A stretch of 35,407 nt of DNA from NCBI GenBank assembly GCA_038255145.1, contig JBBSLP010000064.1, positions 1 through 35,407 on the forward strand, in the 5' to 3' direction. This DNA is from WHTX01 sp038255145. GTDB lineage: Bacteria > Actinomycetota > Acidimicrobiia > Acidimicrobiales > CAIXPF01. The notes beneath the pieces are model-generated. The model saw only the letters and a list, made by a program, of their open reading frames with translations. It had not been told where the DNA came from and made no database searches. Below, piece by piece: positions 13,964 through 22,634 of the stretch. Both the position numbers and the translations under genes were made by a program. The first letter of the stretch is position 1; each line of letters starts with the position of its first letter.

Positions 13964-14779
13964 CTACTCGATGTGGAAGCGGGTGCCGCAGATCGACAGC
14001 ACACGGCCCTCGGCGCCCCCGAGGGCCAGACCCCGGGCCTGGAGGAGCGACACCGCCACGGCGGGATCCTCGGCGTGGAGCACGAGGGCGTAGATCCCCT
14101 GGTGCTCCTCCTTCACGAAGCGCTCGATGTCGGCGGCGAGGGGCCGGCTAACGTCCGTCGCGGATACCAACTCGATGACACCGCCCTTGGGGGGACGGAC
14201 CACGGCGCACAGCACCCCGCGCTCGTCATCCTCCACGGCGGGACCGGTGTCGAGGCCCAGCCCCCCGCCGTAGGCCGCCGTGGCCACCGAGGCATCGTCC
14301 GTGGCCACGATGACCCGGATGATGCCCGACAGACCGGGGGCGTTGCTGGTCAGGCTGTCGGGGCGCTGGACAGAGCCGTCGGGGTAGACCCGGATGAGCA
14401 CCCCGTGGGTGGAACGGGGGTGGATGTCCCGACCGCCGGCCCCGGCCATGAGGGGCAGGACGTCGAGGCCCCGCTCGGACAGCACGATGGCCTCGTCGTC
14501 GGGTACGGGCGCCTCGAGCATCAGGGCGTAGGGGCCCTCGCCGCGACGGTCCAGGGTCCTCTGCAACGCCTGGCTCAAGGGCTTGGTGGGGTCGGCCGGG
14601 GCCATGAGCTCGATGTTGCTGCCCCCTTCGGGCATGCACATCGCGACGCGGGCGCCCAGTTCAGGGGTTGTGCGGTCGGAGAAGTCGAGGACGGGCATCC
14701 CCAGGACGTCTCGGAAGGTGGTGATGGCGAGGTCGAAGTCGCGCGTGACGATGGCGATCCGAGGCATGGCGGTGATCAT
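13964..14779 (-). CDS. Two-domain VOC (glyoxalase/dioxygenase) superfamily protein
   Basis: 271 residues made of two vicinal-oxygen-chelate-like halves. The first starts MPRIAIVTRDFDLAITTFRDVLGMPVLDF and the second GIIRVIVATDDASVATAAYGGGLGLDT. Each half closes with a 'YALMLEAP...' or 'YALVLHAED' strand. The classical metal ligands are not obvious: the first half has GSNIELMAP with Glu at the expected position and the second has GGVIELVSA, but the His ligands are unclear. A ligand-binding or isomerase role is therefore as likely as dioxygenase. ATG 14779 was chosen for its strong AGGGGGG site; the longer in-frame start at 14821 lacks one. It is divergent from the substrate-binding protein gene. 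Confidence 0.8.
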   Translation of the reverse strand: MITAMPRIAIVTRDFDLAITTFRDVLGMPVLDFSDRTTPELGARVAMCMPEGGSNIELMAPADPTKPLSQALQRTLDRRGEGPYALMLEAPVPDDEAIVLSERGLDVLPLMAGAGGRDIHPRSTHGVLIRVYPDGSVQRPDSLTSNAPGLSGIIRVIVATDDASVATAAYGGGLGLDTGPAVEDDERGVLCAVVRPPKGGVIELVSATDVSRPLAADIERFVKEEHQGIYALVLHAEDPAVAVSLLQARGLALGGAEGRVLSICGTRFHIE

Positions 14780-15042
14780 GAACTGGCCCCCCTGAGCAGT
14801 GACCTGGGTAACCCTACGCACCCTCCCCCACCGCGTCAGCCGAGCCGGCAGGCGGCGACGACGACGAGCACGGGGATGAGGTTCGTGGCGCTGGGGGCCG
14901 GTCCGACGATGAGGCTGGCGGCTCCCCGGCGGTCGGTCTACGGTGAATCGCGGTTCAGACCGCCCGCTCGGGGAAGCAGAAGCGGTCGGTAGGGCGACGG
15001 TCCGGGGGTGCTCCGGGCCGACGCCGACCTGGCAGCCGGGCG
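14780..15042. other. Divergent intergenic region
   Basis: 263 bases between the VOC gene (minus) and the lipoprotein gene (plus). It must hold both promoters. I see no convincing -10/-35 pair, palindrome or coding potential. A short minus-strand peptide-like stretch (ending near 14838) has no start and no recognisable family. Confidence 0.5.
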
Positions 15043-16656
15043 ATGATCCGTGACGAGGGGGATGAGATTACAGGCCACAAGTACAGCGGGCCCATCGCCG
15101 TGGCCGTCGGGTTGGCCCTGCTCAGCCTGGTCGGCTGCGGGGGCGACGACGACAGCGAAGGGGCCTCGGACACGACCGCGGCCACGACGACGACGGTCGC
15201 CGCCACCCCGACGAGTGCCTCGGCGGCCACATCGGGCGCGGCAGCGGACCGGCCCACGTCGATGAAGGGCTGGGAGGCGCTGTGGGCCGACCAACGGGCG
15301 GCCATCGTGCAACGGGCGAAGGACGAGGGCTGGGGCACGTCGGCGGACGGCCGCACGTTGACCGGTCCCGAGGGGTTCCAGGTCGACCTGTCCGCCTGCC
15401 CTGCGGGTTGGTCGGCCACCGAGGGGCTGACCGACACCAGCATCAAGATCGGCGAGTCGATCGGGCTGTCGGGCATCTACGCCTACCCCACCATCCTCGC
15501 CGGCGAGCAGGCCGTGCTCGACCACTACGGCGCCGAGGGGGCGTTCGAGGACTCCACGGGCAAGACCCGCACGGTCGACCTGGTGGTGAGGGACGACGTC
15601 ACCGATCCGGGTCGCACCCCGGCGTTGGTCGACGAGCTCATCGACTCGGAGAAGGCCTTCGCCATGGTGACCGCAGCGTCGGCCAACACCTTCAAGGTGT
15701 ACGACAAGCTCAACGAGCGCTGCATCCCCCAGTCGGTCATCTCCAGCGGCCACCCGGCCTGGGGCGACCCCGTCAACCACCCGTGGACCACGGGGTTCCA
15801 GCTCAGCTACCTCACCGAGTCCACCATCTGGGGGGCGTTCATCGACGCCCACATCGACGAGTTCCCCGACGGCCCGGTCACGGTGGCCACCCTCGCCCTC
15901 GACAACGACTACGGCAAGGTGGCCACCGGGGCCCTGGCCGCCTACCTCGAGCAGTCCGACAACGCCGATCGCCTCGAGCTCGTCAGCGAGAAGATCGACC
16001 TGGCCGCCCCCATCGTCAAGGACCAGATGACCACCCTGGCGGCGAAGGAACCCGACTTCCTCTTCGTGATGGTCGGCGGCGGCCAGTGCAGCACCGTCAT
16101 CAACGAGGCGGCGCAGAACGGCATGAAGGAGAGCGTGGAGTACAAGTTCCTCCCCAACGTCTGCCTGCTCAGTGGCCCCACGACCAAGGCGGCGGTCGGG
16201 GGTGACGGGAGCGCGGCCGACGGTTGGTGGGTGGTGAACGGCGGCGGCGTCGACCTGAAGGACCCGAACCGGTTCGACGACGCCTTCGTGGCCTTCGCCC
16301 GTGATCTCCTGACGTCGAGCGGTGTGGACCCCGGCGCTCCCGGTGACTACTCGGTGGGCGTGGCTGCGGGCTGGTTGATCTCCCAGGCGCTGCAGGTGGC
16401 CGGTGCCCTGCCCGGCGGCCTGACCCGCTCGAACCTCCTGCTGGCCGAGCGGGGCATGGACATGACCAGCCCCATGCTCTTCGAGGGCATGCAGCTGAAC
16501 ATGGACGGCAACGCCGACCCCTACCTGTTCGAGAGCGGCATCCTGCAGACATGGGACGCCGCGGGCCAGTCCTGGGTCAACGAGGGCGACCCCATCGACC
16601 TCTCCGGCCGGTCCAAGCCCTGCGCCTGGAACACCTCGTCGGGGACCTGCGCCTAG
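15043..16656 (+). CDS. Branched-chain amino-acid-type ABC substrate-binding lipoprotein
   Basis: A 537-residue secreted lipoprotein. The signal peptide ends in the lipobox LSLVGC with lipidated Cys32, followed by an acidic and Thr/Ala-rich linker (about 33-70). The rest is a type I periplasmic-binding fold of the LivJ/Peripla_BP_6 kind: TDTSIKIGESIGLSGIYA, DLVVRDDVTDPGRTPALVDELID, and VTVATLALDNDYGKVATGALAAYL. It would capture amino acids, amides or other small polar solutes outside the membrane. No permease or ATPase genes are adjacent, so it is an orphan or serves a transporter elsewhere. The start is uncertain because the first 12 residues are not signal-like. It ends at a stop followed directly by the dehydrogenase remnant. 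Confidence 0.88.
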   Translation: MIRDEGDEITGHKYSGPIAVAVGLALLSLVGCGGDDDSEGASDTTAATTTTVAATPTSASAATSGAAADRPTSMKGWEALWADQRAAIVQRAKDEGWGTSADGRTLTGPEGFQVDLSACPAGWSATEGLTDTSIKIGESIGLSGIYAYPTILAGEQAVLDHYGAEGAFEDSTGKTRTVDLVVRDDVTDPGRTPALVDELIDSEKAFAMVTAASANTFKVYDKLNERCIPQSVISSGHPAWGDPVNHPWTTGFQLSYLTESTIWGAFIDAHIDEFPDGPVTVATLALDNDYGKVATGALAAYLEQSDNADRLELVSEKIDLAAPIVKDQMTTLAAKEPDFLFVMVGGGQCSTVINEAAQNGMKESVEYKFLPNVCLLSGPTTKAAVGGDGSAADGWWVVNGGGVDLKDPNRFDDAFVAFARDLLTSSGVDPGAPGDYSVGVAAGWLISQALQVAGALPGGLTRSNLLLAERGMDMTSPMLFEGMQLNMDGNADPYLFESGILQTWDAAGQSWVNEGDPIDLSGRSKPCAWNTSSGTCA

Positions 16657-17800
16657 GCGCCTTCTTCCTGTCCAACCGGCTGGCCAGCACGGCCGACGCC
16701 GACGCCTACGTGGCCTTCGGCGACCCCGGTGACCTGCCCCTGGCCGGGGACTGGGACGGCGACGGACGCGACGGGGTGGCCGTGGTCAAGGGCACGAGCC
16801 GCTTCCTGCTGAACCGACTCGAGTCGTCGGCCGCGGCCGACGCCGTGGTCACGTACGGCGATCCTGGTGACGTGCCCCTGGCCGGCGACTGGGACCGCGA
16901 CGGCATCGACACCGCCGGGCTGCGCCGGGGCATCTGGTTCGTGGTCGTCAACGAGCCCGCCACCACCCTGCGGGTCGACGCCCAGTTCGCCTTCGGCAAC
17001 GCCACCCTGGTGCGCAGCGACCGCGAGCCCGGCCTCGACGTGACCCCGGCCCACTCGGGCCTCGACCACCCGTGGGACGTCGCCTTCGCCCCCGACGGCA
17101 CCGCCGTACTCACCGAGCGCCCCGGTCGCCTGTCCGCCATCCTCCCCGACGGTACGTTCCGTCCCCTGGCCGCCGATCTGTCCGATCTGTTCGTGGCGGG
17201 CGAGACCGGCCTCCTCGGTGTCGCCGTCGACCCCGCCTTCACCTCGAACCGCCGCATCTACACGTGCCAGGGCGCGCTCGGGCCGTCGATCCAGGTCGTG
17301 GCCTGGGTGGTGGACGCCGGCTGGACGCGAGCCGATCGGGTGGCGTCGCCCGTGGTCGGGGGACTGCCCAGCATCAGCGGCCGCCACGGCGGTTGCCGCC
17401 TGCTCGTCGGCCCCGACGGCCAGCTGTGGATCGGCACCGGCGACGCCGCCGTCGGCTCCACCCCCCAGGACCTGACCTCGCTGGGTGGCAAGGTGCTGCG
17501 GGTCGATCCCGCCACCGGCGGGGGCTCGGCCGGCAACCCCTTCGCCGCTTCGCCCGACCCCGCCACCCGCCGGATCTGGAGCTACGGCCACCGCAACGTG
17601 CAGGGCCTGGCCGTGCGACCGGGTACGGGGTGAGGTGTGGTCGGCCGAGCACGGTCCCGACCGTGACGACGAGGTCAACGTCGAGGTGGCCGGAGGGAAC
17701 TACGGGTGGAACCCGGTGCCCGGCTACGACGAGGCCGTCCCCATGACCGACCCCGCCCTTGGCACCGTGGTCGGGGCCCGCTGGTCGGCGAGCGGGCGCG
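16657..17800 (+). pseudogene. PQQ-type sugar dehydrogenase remnant with FG-GAP-like repeats
   Basis: The frame first shows two beta-propeller repeats (AFGDPGDLPLAGDWDGDGRD and TYGDPGDVPLAGDWDRDGID). A glucose/sorbosone dehydrogenase domain follows: HPWDVAFAPDGTAVLTERPG, GLLGVAVDPAF, GGCRLLVGPDGQLWIGTGDA, LGGKVLRVDP and WSYGHRNVQGLAVRPGTG. At about 17626 a run of four G breaks the frame (TGA 17631-17633). Homology resumes one frame over as EVWSAEHGPDRDDEVNVEVA, then GGNYGWNPVPGYDE, until GTVVGARW near 17785. The last blades are then missing, replaced by the end of the minus-strand SRPBCC gene. The 5' end is missing too: no start or signal peptide exists, and homology begins a few bases after the lipoprotein stop. 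It is a truncated, frameshifted, probably secreted soluble dehydrogenase. Confidence 0.8.
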
Positions 17801-17801
17801 C

Positions 17802-18245
17802 TCAGTGCCAGTCGCTGATGGCCACGTCGTCCGGCGAGGGCGAGCCCGTGCCCGTCTCCACCAGGGCCTTGAGGCTCAACAGGTACACGGCCCACTTGGT
17901 GCTGCAGTGGTAGAGGAACTCGACCGGTTCGGCCCAGCCCTCGTGGCTGAAGAGCACGATGGTGAACCCGTCGGTGCGGGAGAGCTGCCAGTCGATGGTG
18001 GTGCCGATCCACTCGGGAGGCCCGTCGACCACCCGCCAGCGGACGCGCTCGCCGGGCGCGAGCTCGATCACCTCCATGTCGAAACCTCCCGGAGGGAAGC
18101 GGAAGGCGATCTTGCCGCCGGGGCCGGGATCGCCGGTGGTGTCGGTGGTCCACCAGCCGGCCAGGCCGTCGATGGTGGTCAGGGCGGCGTACACGCCGTC
18201 GGTGGACGGCGACAGGACGCCGATGCGGTGGTGGATGTCGGTCAT
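17802..18245 (-). CDS. SRPBCC/AHSA1-like protein (third gene of ArsR operon)
   Basis: A 147-residue single-domain SRPBCC protein: RIGVLSPSTDGVYAALTTIDGLAGWWTTDTTGDPGPGGKIAF opens the helix-grip fold and WAVYLLSLKALVETGTG is the C-terminal helix. ATG 18245 is preceded by an ideal GAGGAG site. The alternative ATG 18263 overlaps the ArsR stop and would keep that site inside the gene. Proteins of this type, co-transcribed with ArsR regulators, are thought to bind hydrophobic ligands, but none is established here. Its stop lies at the edge of the dehydrogenase remnant. Confidence 0.88.
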   Translation of the reverse strand: MTDIHHRIGVLSPSTDGVYAALTTIDGLAGWWTTDTTGDPGPGGKIAFRFPPGGFDMEVIELAPGERVRWRVVDGPPEWIGTTIDWQLSRTDGFTIVLFSHEGWAEPVEFLYHCSTKWAVYLLSLKALVETGTGSPSPDDVAISDWH

Positions 18246-18259
18246 GGTGTGCTCCTCGT

Positions 18260-18661
18260 TCATCGCTTGGGTGGTGCTTGCCGTGGTGGTCGTCGTTGCT
18301 GCGGTCGTTCCTGCTGCCGCTGGCGTTCGATGCGCTCGGCGATGCGGGTGATGCGGCGGAGCCGGCCGTCCCAGCTCGACCCGACCGAGGCCAGCTGCTC
18401 GGCGGCCCGGGCGAGCTGGGCGTCGTCGACCTGGTAGCGGCGCTCACGGCCCGCAGCGGCACCGTGGACGAGCCCGACCCGGTCGAGCACGGCCAGGTGC
18501 TTGGCCACGGCCTGGCGGGTGACCGGCAGCTGTTCGCTCAGCGAGGTGGCGGTACCGGGGCCGTCGAGCAGCAGCAGGTCGAGCAGACGCCGTCGGGTGG
18601 GGTCCCCCACCGCTGACCACAGCTCGTCGTCGACGGCGGCGCCGGGGTCGGCGGCGGTCAC
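18260..18661 (-). CDS. ArsR-family (SRPBCC-associated) transcriptional repressor
   Basis: A 133-residue winged-helix regulator. The N-terminal LWSAVGDPTRRRLLDLLLLDGPGTATSLSEQLPVTRQAVAKHLAVLDRVGLV is the ArsR HTH, followed by the wing GRERRYQVDD. No metal-binding Cys cluster of the ArsR/SmtB kind is present, so it belongs to the metal-independent ArsR group that pairs with SRPBCC proteins. The C-terminal 25 residues are Arg/Gln-rich and probably disordered. It starts at GTG 18661, overlapping the upstream gene by four bases (GTGA). Regulation is probably autogenous through palindromes upstream of the operon. Confidence 0.92.
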   Translation of the reverse strand: MTAADPGAAVDDELWSAVGDPTRRRLLDLLLLDGPGTATSLSEQLPVTRQAVAKHLAVLDRVGLVHGAAAGRERRYQVDDAQLARAAEQLASVGSSWDGRLRRITRIAERIERQRQQERPQQRRPPRQAPPKR

Positions 18662-19122
18662 GCGCCCACCGCGACCATGGCCGCGTAGTCGACCAGGCGG
18701 GGCAGGAAGAAGGCCCAGCCGTTGACGTGGTCCTGGTACTGCTCCTCGAGCACAGCGACCTCCCAGCCCATCTCGCGGAAGCCGGTCTCGGTCATGCGCA
18801 GGAGGGTCCCACCGGCACTGGGGGTGAGCTCGAAGGTGACGAGCAGGGAGTTCCCCTCCCCGGCCGCCTCGCCCTCGGGGTGGGTCCAGCGGAACGAGAA
18901 CAGGCGCGGGGGCACGGCGTCGACCACGGTGAGCTGGGGCAGGTGCGCGTCGGGCGACGACGGGTCACCGAAGACGAGGTGGCCCGTGGCCCCCGGAGTC
19001 GGGTCCAGGTGGGCCTCGTCGGGCCACCACTCCTGGAGGTGCTCCGGGCTGGTGATGACCTCGAACACCGTGGCCGGCGACGCACCGATGTGGACCTCGT
19101 GCTGGATCGTCCCGTACTCCAT
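18658..19122 (-). CDS. SRPBCC/AHSA1-like protein (first gene of ArsR operon)
   Basis: A 154-residue AHSA1-type SRPBCC protein: IQHEVHIGASPATVFEVITSPEHLQEWWPDEA is the characteristic opening, RLFSFRWTHPEGE and TLLRMTETGFREMGW are typical core strands, and YQDHVNGWAFFLPRLVDYAA is the final helix. I chose ATG 19122 over ATG 19164 because the 42 bases between them contain the inverted repeat GCAAC-N5-GTTGC, better explained as an operator than as coding sequence. It heads the three-gene operon and is translationally coupled to ArsR by a GTGA overlap. The ligand is unknown. Confidence 0.87.
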   Translation of the reverse strand: MEYGTIQHEVHIGASPATVFEVITSPEHLQEWWPDEAHLDPTPGATGHLVFGDPSSPDAHLPQLTVVDAVPPRLFSFRWTHPEGEAAGEGNSLLVTFELTPSAGGTLLRMTETGFREMGWEVAVLEEQYQDHVNGWAFFLPRLVDYAAMVAVGA

Positions 19123-19139
19123 GCCGACCTGCCCATCTC

Positions 19140-19154
19140 GCAACGTTTGGTTGC
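19140..19154. promoter_or_regulatory. Candidate ArsR operator (proximal)
   Basis: The inverted repeat GCAAC-GTTTG-GTTGC lies 18 bases upstream of the first gene of the ArsR operon. CAAC/GTTG half-sites are common in operators of SRPBCC-linked ArsR repressors, as far as I recall. The position fits repression of the operon promoter. Confidence 0.5.
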
Positions 19155-19181
19155 ACATGAGCATGCCCCAGGATCACCTCG

Positions 19182-19204
19182 ACGCGCAACCTCTATTTGC
19201 GCGT
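19182..19204. promoter_or_regulatory. Candidate ArsR operator (distal)
   Basis: Perfect 8-base arms ACGCGCAA and TTGCGCGT with a 7-base spacer lie about 60 bases upstream of the operon start. The GCAA/TTGC core resembles the proximal site, so the two may bind the same dimer. A terminator for the upstream permease gene is a less likely reading. Confidence 0.5.
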
Positions 19205-19285
19205 TTAGCGAGGGTGGTGGTCCGATGGCCACGGGCTGGCGCTGCTGGCCAACCGTCCGACCGGACGACGCGGTCCGGCGATGGC

Positions 19286-21841
19286 TCAGCTGGTGGCGAT
19301 GGCGTCGAGGATGTCGAGCCCTGCGGCTCGCCGGGCGGGGAGGACGGCGGCGGCCACCCCGGCGATGGCGGCGATGACCACCACGACGCCCAGGGTGGTG
19401 ACGGGGATGGTGAACACCCCCAGGCCCTGTCCGGTGAGGGCGGCGTCGTTGAGGGCCTTGACGATGGCCCGGGCGAAGCCGATGCCGATGACCAGGCCGA
19501 GCCCGGTGCCGAAGAGGGCGATGATCACCGACTCCCAGCGCACGGTCGAACGCACCTGGCGGCGGGTCATGCCCACGGCCCGCAGCAGGCCGAGCTCCCG
19601 GGTGCGCTCGAAGATGGACAGGGCCAGGGTGTTGGCGATGCCGAGCACGGCGATGAGCACGGCCAGGGCCAGCAGCACGTAGATGAGGTTGAGCAGCTGG
19701 TCGACCTGGGCGGTCTGCGCAGCCATGAACTCGGCCCGGTCCTGCACCTCGGCCACCGGGTAGTCGTCGGTGAGCGTGGTGATGGCCGCCCTGGCCACTC
19801 CGGCGTCGACACCAGGGGCGAGGTTGACGAAGACCCTGGCGTCGAACTGGTCGGCCACGTTGGCCTCGTAGGCGCCGAGGCCGAGGAGGTAGGCGGCGCC
19901 CAGGGGATCGGCCCCGTAGATGGCGCCGACGGTGAGCTCGTGCACGCCGGTCTCCGAGAAGCGCACGGGGACGACGTCACCGACGTCGAGCCCGTCGACC
20001 TCGGCCCTGGTCTCGAGCACGCCGATCTGCGTCGGACCCAGGTCGGCCAGGGATCCGCGGCGCACGTCGAAGTCGAAGACGTCGGCCATGCGGGCCAGGT
20101 CGGCCCCCAGCACCAGGGTCCCCGACCCCCCCACCTCGGCGGACGTCGTCCGCAACCCGGCGGCATCGGCCACCTCGGGCAGCTCGTTCAACCGTCGGGC
20201 CAGCTCGGGGCTGAGCCCACCGAAGCCGAGGCTGCCGGAATCGACCACCAGGTCCCCGGTGAAGGACCCCTCGAGGCTGGCGTCGATGGAGTCCTTGGTC
20301 GACGACGCCAGGATGCTGATGAAGGCGACCAGGGCCACGCCGATCATCAACGCCGCCGCGGTGGCCGACGTGCGCTTGGGGTTGCGCATGGCGTTCTCCC
20401 TGGCCAGGGTGCCGGCCATGCCCTTGAGCCGGGGCAGCGGCCAACCGAGCAGCCGGCTGACCGGGCGGGCCAGCACCGGTCCGAGCACGGCGACCCCGAC
20501 GAAGATGACGGCGGCACCGAGCCCGACCAGGGCGAGCCCGGCGTCGGCGAACAGACCCGCAGCCATGACGGCCACGCCCACGGTGGTGACCCCCACACCG
20601 GCCACCAGGCGGCGGACGCTGCGACCCGAGACATCGAGGGCGACGTCGCGCAGGGCGGCGATGGGCGCCACCTTGGACGCCTTGCGGGCCGGCAACAGGG
20701 CCGAGGCCACGGTCACGACCAGCCCGACCACGATGGCGACGACGACCGTCCGCGACGTGATGGCCAGGCCTCCACCGGGCACGTCGATGTCCAGGCCGGG
20801 TAGCAGGGCCCTGAGCAGCCAGGCGACGCCGATGCCGACGAACAGGCCGGCCGTCGACGCCACCGCCCCGACGGCGACCGCCTCGACGAGCACGGCACCG
20901 AGGACCTGACGGCGGCTGGCACCGATGGCCCGCAGCAGGGCCATCTCCTTGCTGCGCTGGGCGACGAGGATGGAGAACGAGTTGTAGATGATGAAGGAGC
21001 CGACGAAGAGGGCGATGGCGGCGAAGACGAGCAGGAAGGTGGTGAAGAACCCCAGGCCCTGCTTGGCCACCCTCAGGTCCTCGGCGGTGATCTGGGCGCC
21101 GGTGAGGACCTCGACGTGCTCGGGTACCACCGACGACAGGCGGGCCACCAGGTCATCGTCGCTGACGCCGTCGGCGGCGACCACCTTGATGGCGTCGACC
21201 TTGCCCGGCGCGCTCAGGTAGCGCTGGGCGGCGTCGGCCGTGAACAGGGCGTAGGACGAGCCCGCAGGGTTGTCGGCATCGCCGAAGGTGGCGATGCCCA
21301 CGATGGCCACGTCCTGCACACCCGACGTGGTCAGGATGCGGGCGGCGTCGCCCACGGCGAACCCGGCGTCCTCGGCGGTGCCCTTGTCGATCACCACCTC
21401 GCGGTCGGCCACGGGCGCCCGACCGGCCACGAGGTCGAAGGGGTTGAGCCGGTCGTCGAGCAGCCAGTTGCCACCGTAGGTGGGCGCCCCCAGGTCGGGG
21501 TTGCCGATGGCGTGGCCATCGGGGCCTACGAGCTGGGCGTAGGCGGTGATGCTGCCCTCGGCCGCGGCGACACCGTCGGTGTGGGCGACGGTGTCGACGA
21601 GGGAGGCGTCCAACCGGGCCCGTTGCTCCGACGTGGTCGAGGTCGCCAGAGCGGAATCGCTGCGCACGTAGGCGTCGGTGCCCCGGTTCACGTCGGCGAA
21701 GAGGGCGTCGTAGGTGCGGCCGATGGTGTCGGTGAGCACCAGGGTGCCGGCCATGAAGGCCACGCCGAGCAGCACGGCGATGCTGGTGGTCACGAGCCGC
21801 AGCTTGCGGGAGGCGAGTTGCTGGAGCGTCATGCGGAACAT
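19286..21841 (-). CDS. FtsX/MacB-type ABC transporter permease
   Basis: An 851-residue permease with two copies of the MacB-PCD plus FtsX arrangement. TM1 (about 18-37: TSIAVLLGVAFMAGTLVLTDTI) is followed by a large extracytoplasmic domain, then the first FtsX helix bundle around LVFAAIALFVGSFIIYNSFS with the coupling helix RSKEMALLRAIGASRRQV. Central TMs follow, then a second extracytoplasmic domain (near ENAMRNPKRTSATAAALMIG onwards). The final FtsX bundle ends with ERTRELGLLRAVGMTRRQV. About ten TM helices are expected. Such permeases export lipoproteins, peptides or lipids, or act as mechanotransmitters. ATG 21841 lies four bases after the ATPase stop, so it is the third gene of that operon. 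Confidence 0.93.
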   Translation of the reverse strand: MFRMTLQQLASRKLRLVTTSIAVLLGVAFMAGTLVLTDTIGRTYDALFADVNRGTDAYVRSDSALATSTTSEQRARLDASLVDTVAHTDGVAAAEGSITAYAQLVGPDGHAIGNPDLGAPTYGGNWLLDDRLNPFDLVAGRAPVADREVVIDKGTAEDAGFAVGDAARILTTSGVQDVAIVGIATFGDADNPAGSSYALFTADAAQRYLSAPGKVDAIKVVAADGVSDDDLVARLSSVVPEHVEVLTGAQITAEDLRVAKQGLGFFTTFLLVFAAIALFVGSFIIYNSFSILVAQRSKEMALLRAIGASRRQVLGAVLVEAVAVGAVASTAGLFVGIGVAWLLRALLPGLDIDVPGGGLAITSRTVVVAIVVGLVVTVASALLPARKASKVAPIAALRDVALDVSGRSVRRLVAGVGVTTVGVAVMAAGLFADAGLALVGLGAAVIFVGVAVLGPVLARPVSRLLGWPLPRLKGMAGTLARENAMRNPKRTSATAAALMIGVALVAFISILASSTKDSIDASLEGSFTGDLVVDSGSLGFGGLSPELARRLNELPEVADAAGLRTTSAEVGGSGTLVLGADLARMADVFDFDVRRGSLADLGPTQIGVLETRAEVDGLDVGDVVPVRFSETGVHELTVGAIYGADPLGAAYLLGLGAYEANVADQFDARVFVNLAPGVDAGVARAAITTLTDDYPVAEVQDRAEFMAAQTAQVDQLLNLIYVLLALAVLIAVLGIANTLALSIFERTRELGLLRAVGMTRRQVRSTVRWESVIIALFGTGLGLVIGIGFARAIVKALNDAALTGQGLGVFTIPVTTLGVVVVIAAIAGVAAAVLPARRAAGLDILDAIATS

Positions 21842-21845
21842 GGCC

Positions 21846-22634
21846 CTACTCCCCGAACTTCTTGAGCCGGTCGAGCACCCGCGCCGCCGTGGGGGCGGTC
21901 ATCTCGTCGACGACGTGGCCATCAGCGAGGAAGACGATGCGTTCGGCGTACCCGGCGGCGACGGGGTCGTGGGTGACCATGACGATGCTCTGGCCCAGGT
22001 CGGTGACGGCGTGGCGCATGAACTCGAGGATCTCGGCCCCGGTGCGGGAGTCGAGGTTCCCGGTGGGCTCGTCGGCGAAGATGATCTCGGGCCGGCTGGC
22101 CAGCGCCCGGGCCACGGCCACCCGCTGCTGCTGGCCGCCGGACAGCTCGCTGGGCCGGTGCCGCAGCCGGGTACCGAGGCCGACCGCCTGGACGACCAGG
22201 TCGATCCACGCCTGGTCGGGTGGGCGGCCGGCAAGGGCCAGGGGAAGGGTGATGTTCTCGATGGCGTTCAGCGTGGGGATCAGGTTGAAGCCCTGGAAGA
22301 TGAAGCCGATCTTGTCCCGACGCAGGCGGGTGAGCCGCTTGTCGCCCAACCGGCCGATGTCGGTCCCACCGATGGCGACCAGGCCCGACGTCGGCGTGTC
22401 GAGGCCGGCCAGGCAGTGCATCAGTGTGCTCTTGCCCGAACCGGACGGGCCCATGATGGCGGTGAACTCACCCCGGCCGAACTCGACGGTGACGCCGTCG
22501 AGGGCTCGGACCTGGGCCTCACCCGAGCCGTACACCTTGGTGAGGCCGACGGCCCGGGCCGCAGCCGTGGTGCCGGGCTCGTCGCCGCCCACCCGTGTCC
22601 CGTACTGGTCGGTGGATCCTTGGACCATGGTCAT
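21846..22634 (-). CDS. ABC transporter ATP-binding protein (MacB/LolD type)
   Basis: A 262-residue nucleotide-binding subunit. Walker A is GPSGSGKST (62-70), Q-loop Gln114 (FIFQGFNLIPTLNA), signature LSGGQQQR (164-171), Walker B IIFADEPTGNLD (184-195) and H-loop VTHDP. The FQxFNLIPxLxAxENIxLP segment is typical of LolD/MacB-like ATPases that drive FtsX-type permeases, and the permease follows directly. The first 25 residues are a non-conserved extension. It starts at ATG 22634, overlapping the stop of the small upstream gene by four bases (ATGA). Confidence 0.95.
   Translation of the reverse strand: MTMVQGSTDQYGTRVGGDEPGTTAAARAVGLTKVYGSGEAQVRALDGVTVEFGRGEFTAIMGPSGSGKSTLMHCLAGLDTPTSGLVAIGGTDIGRLGDKRLTRLRRDKIGFIFQGFNLIPTLNAIENITLPLALAGRPPDQAWIDLVVQAVGLGTRLRHRPSELSGGQQQRVAVARALASRPEIIFADEPTGNLDSRTGAEILEFMRHAVTDLGQSIVMVTHDPVAAGYAERIVFLADGHVVDEMTAPTAARVLDRLKKFGE

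Noticed and set aside
14838..14935. Minus-strand peptide-like stretch resembling a membrane protein C-terminus
   Set aside because: It has no start codon, is too short and matches no family I know; probably chance in GC-rich DNA.
15043..15080. Possible frameshift at the lipoprotein start (ATG 15062 with a G-rich site directly before it, in another frame)
   Set aside because: The existing frame from ATG 15043 already yields a complete lipobox signal; a frameshift is not needed, though the true start stays uncertain.
18722..20803. Long plus-strand open frame opposite the ABC permease
   Set aside because: The permease on the minus strand has full FtsX motifs and hydrophobic segments; the plus-strand product is His/Gly/Asp-rich shadow sequence.
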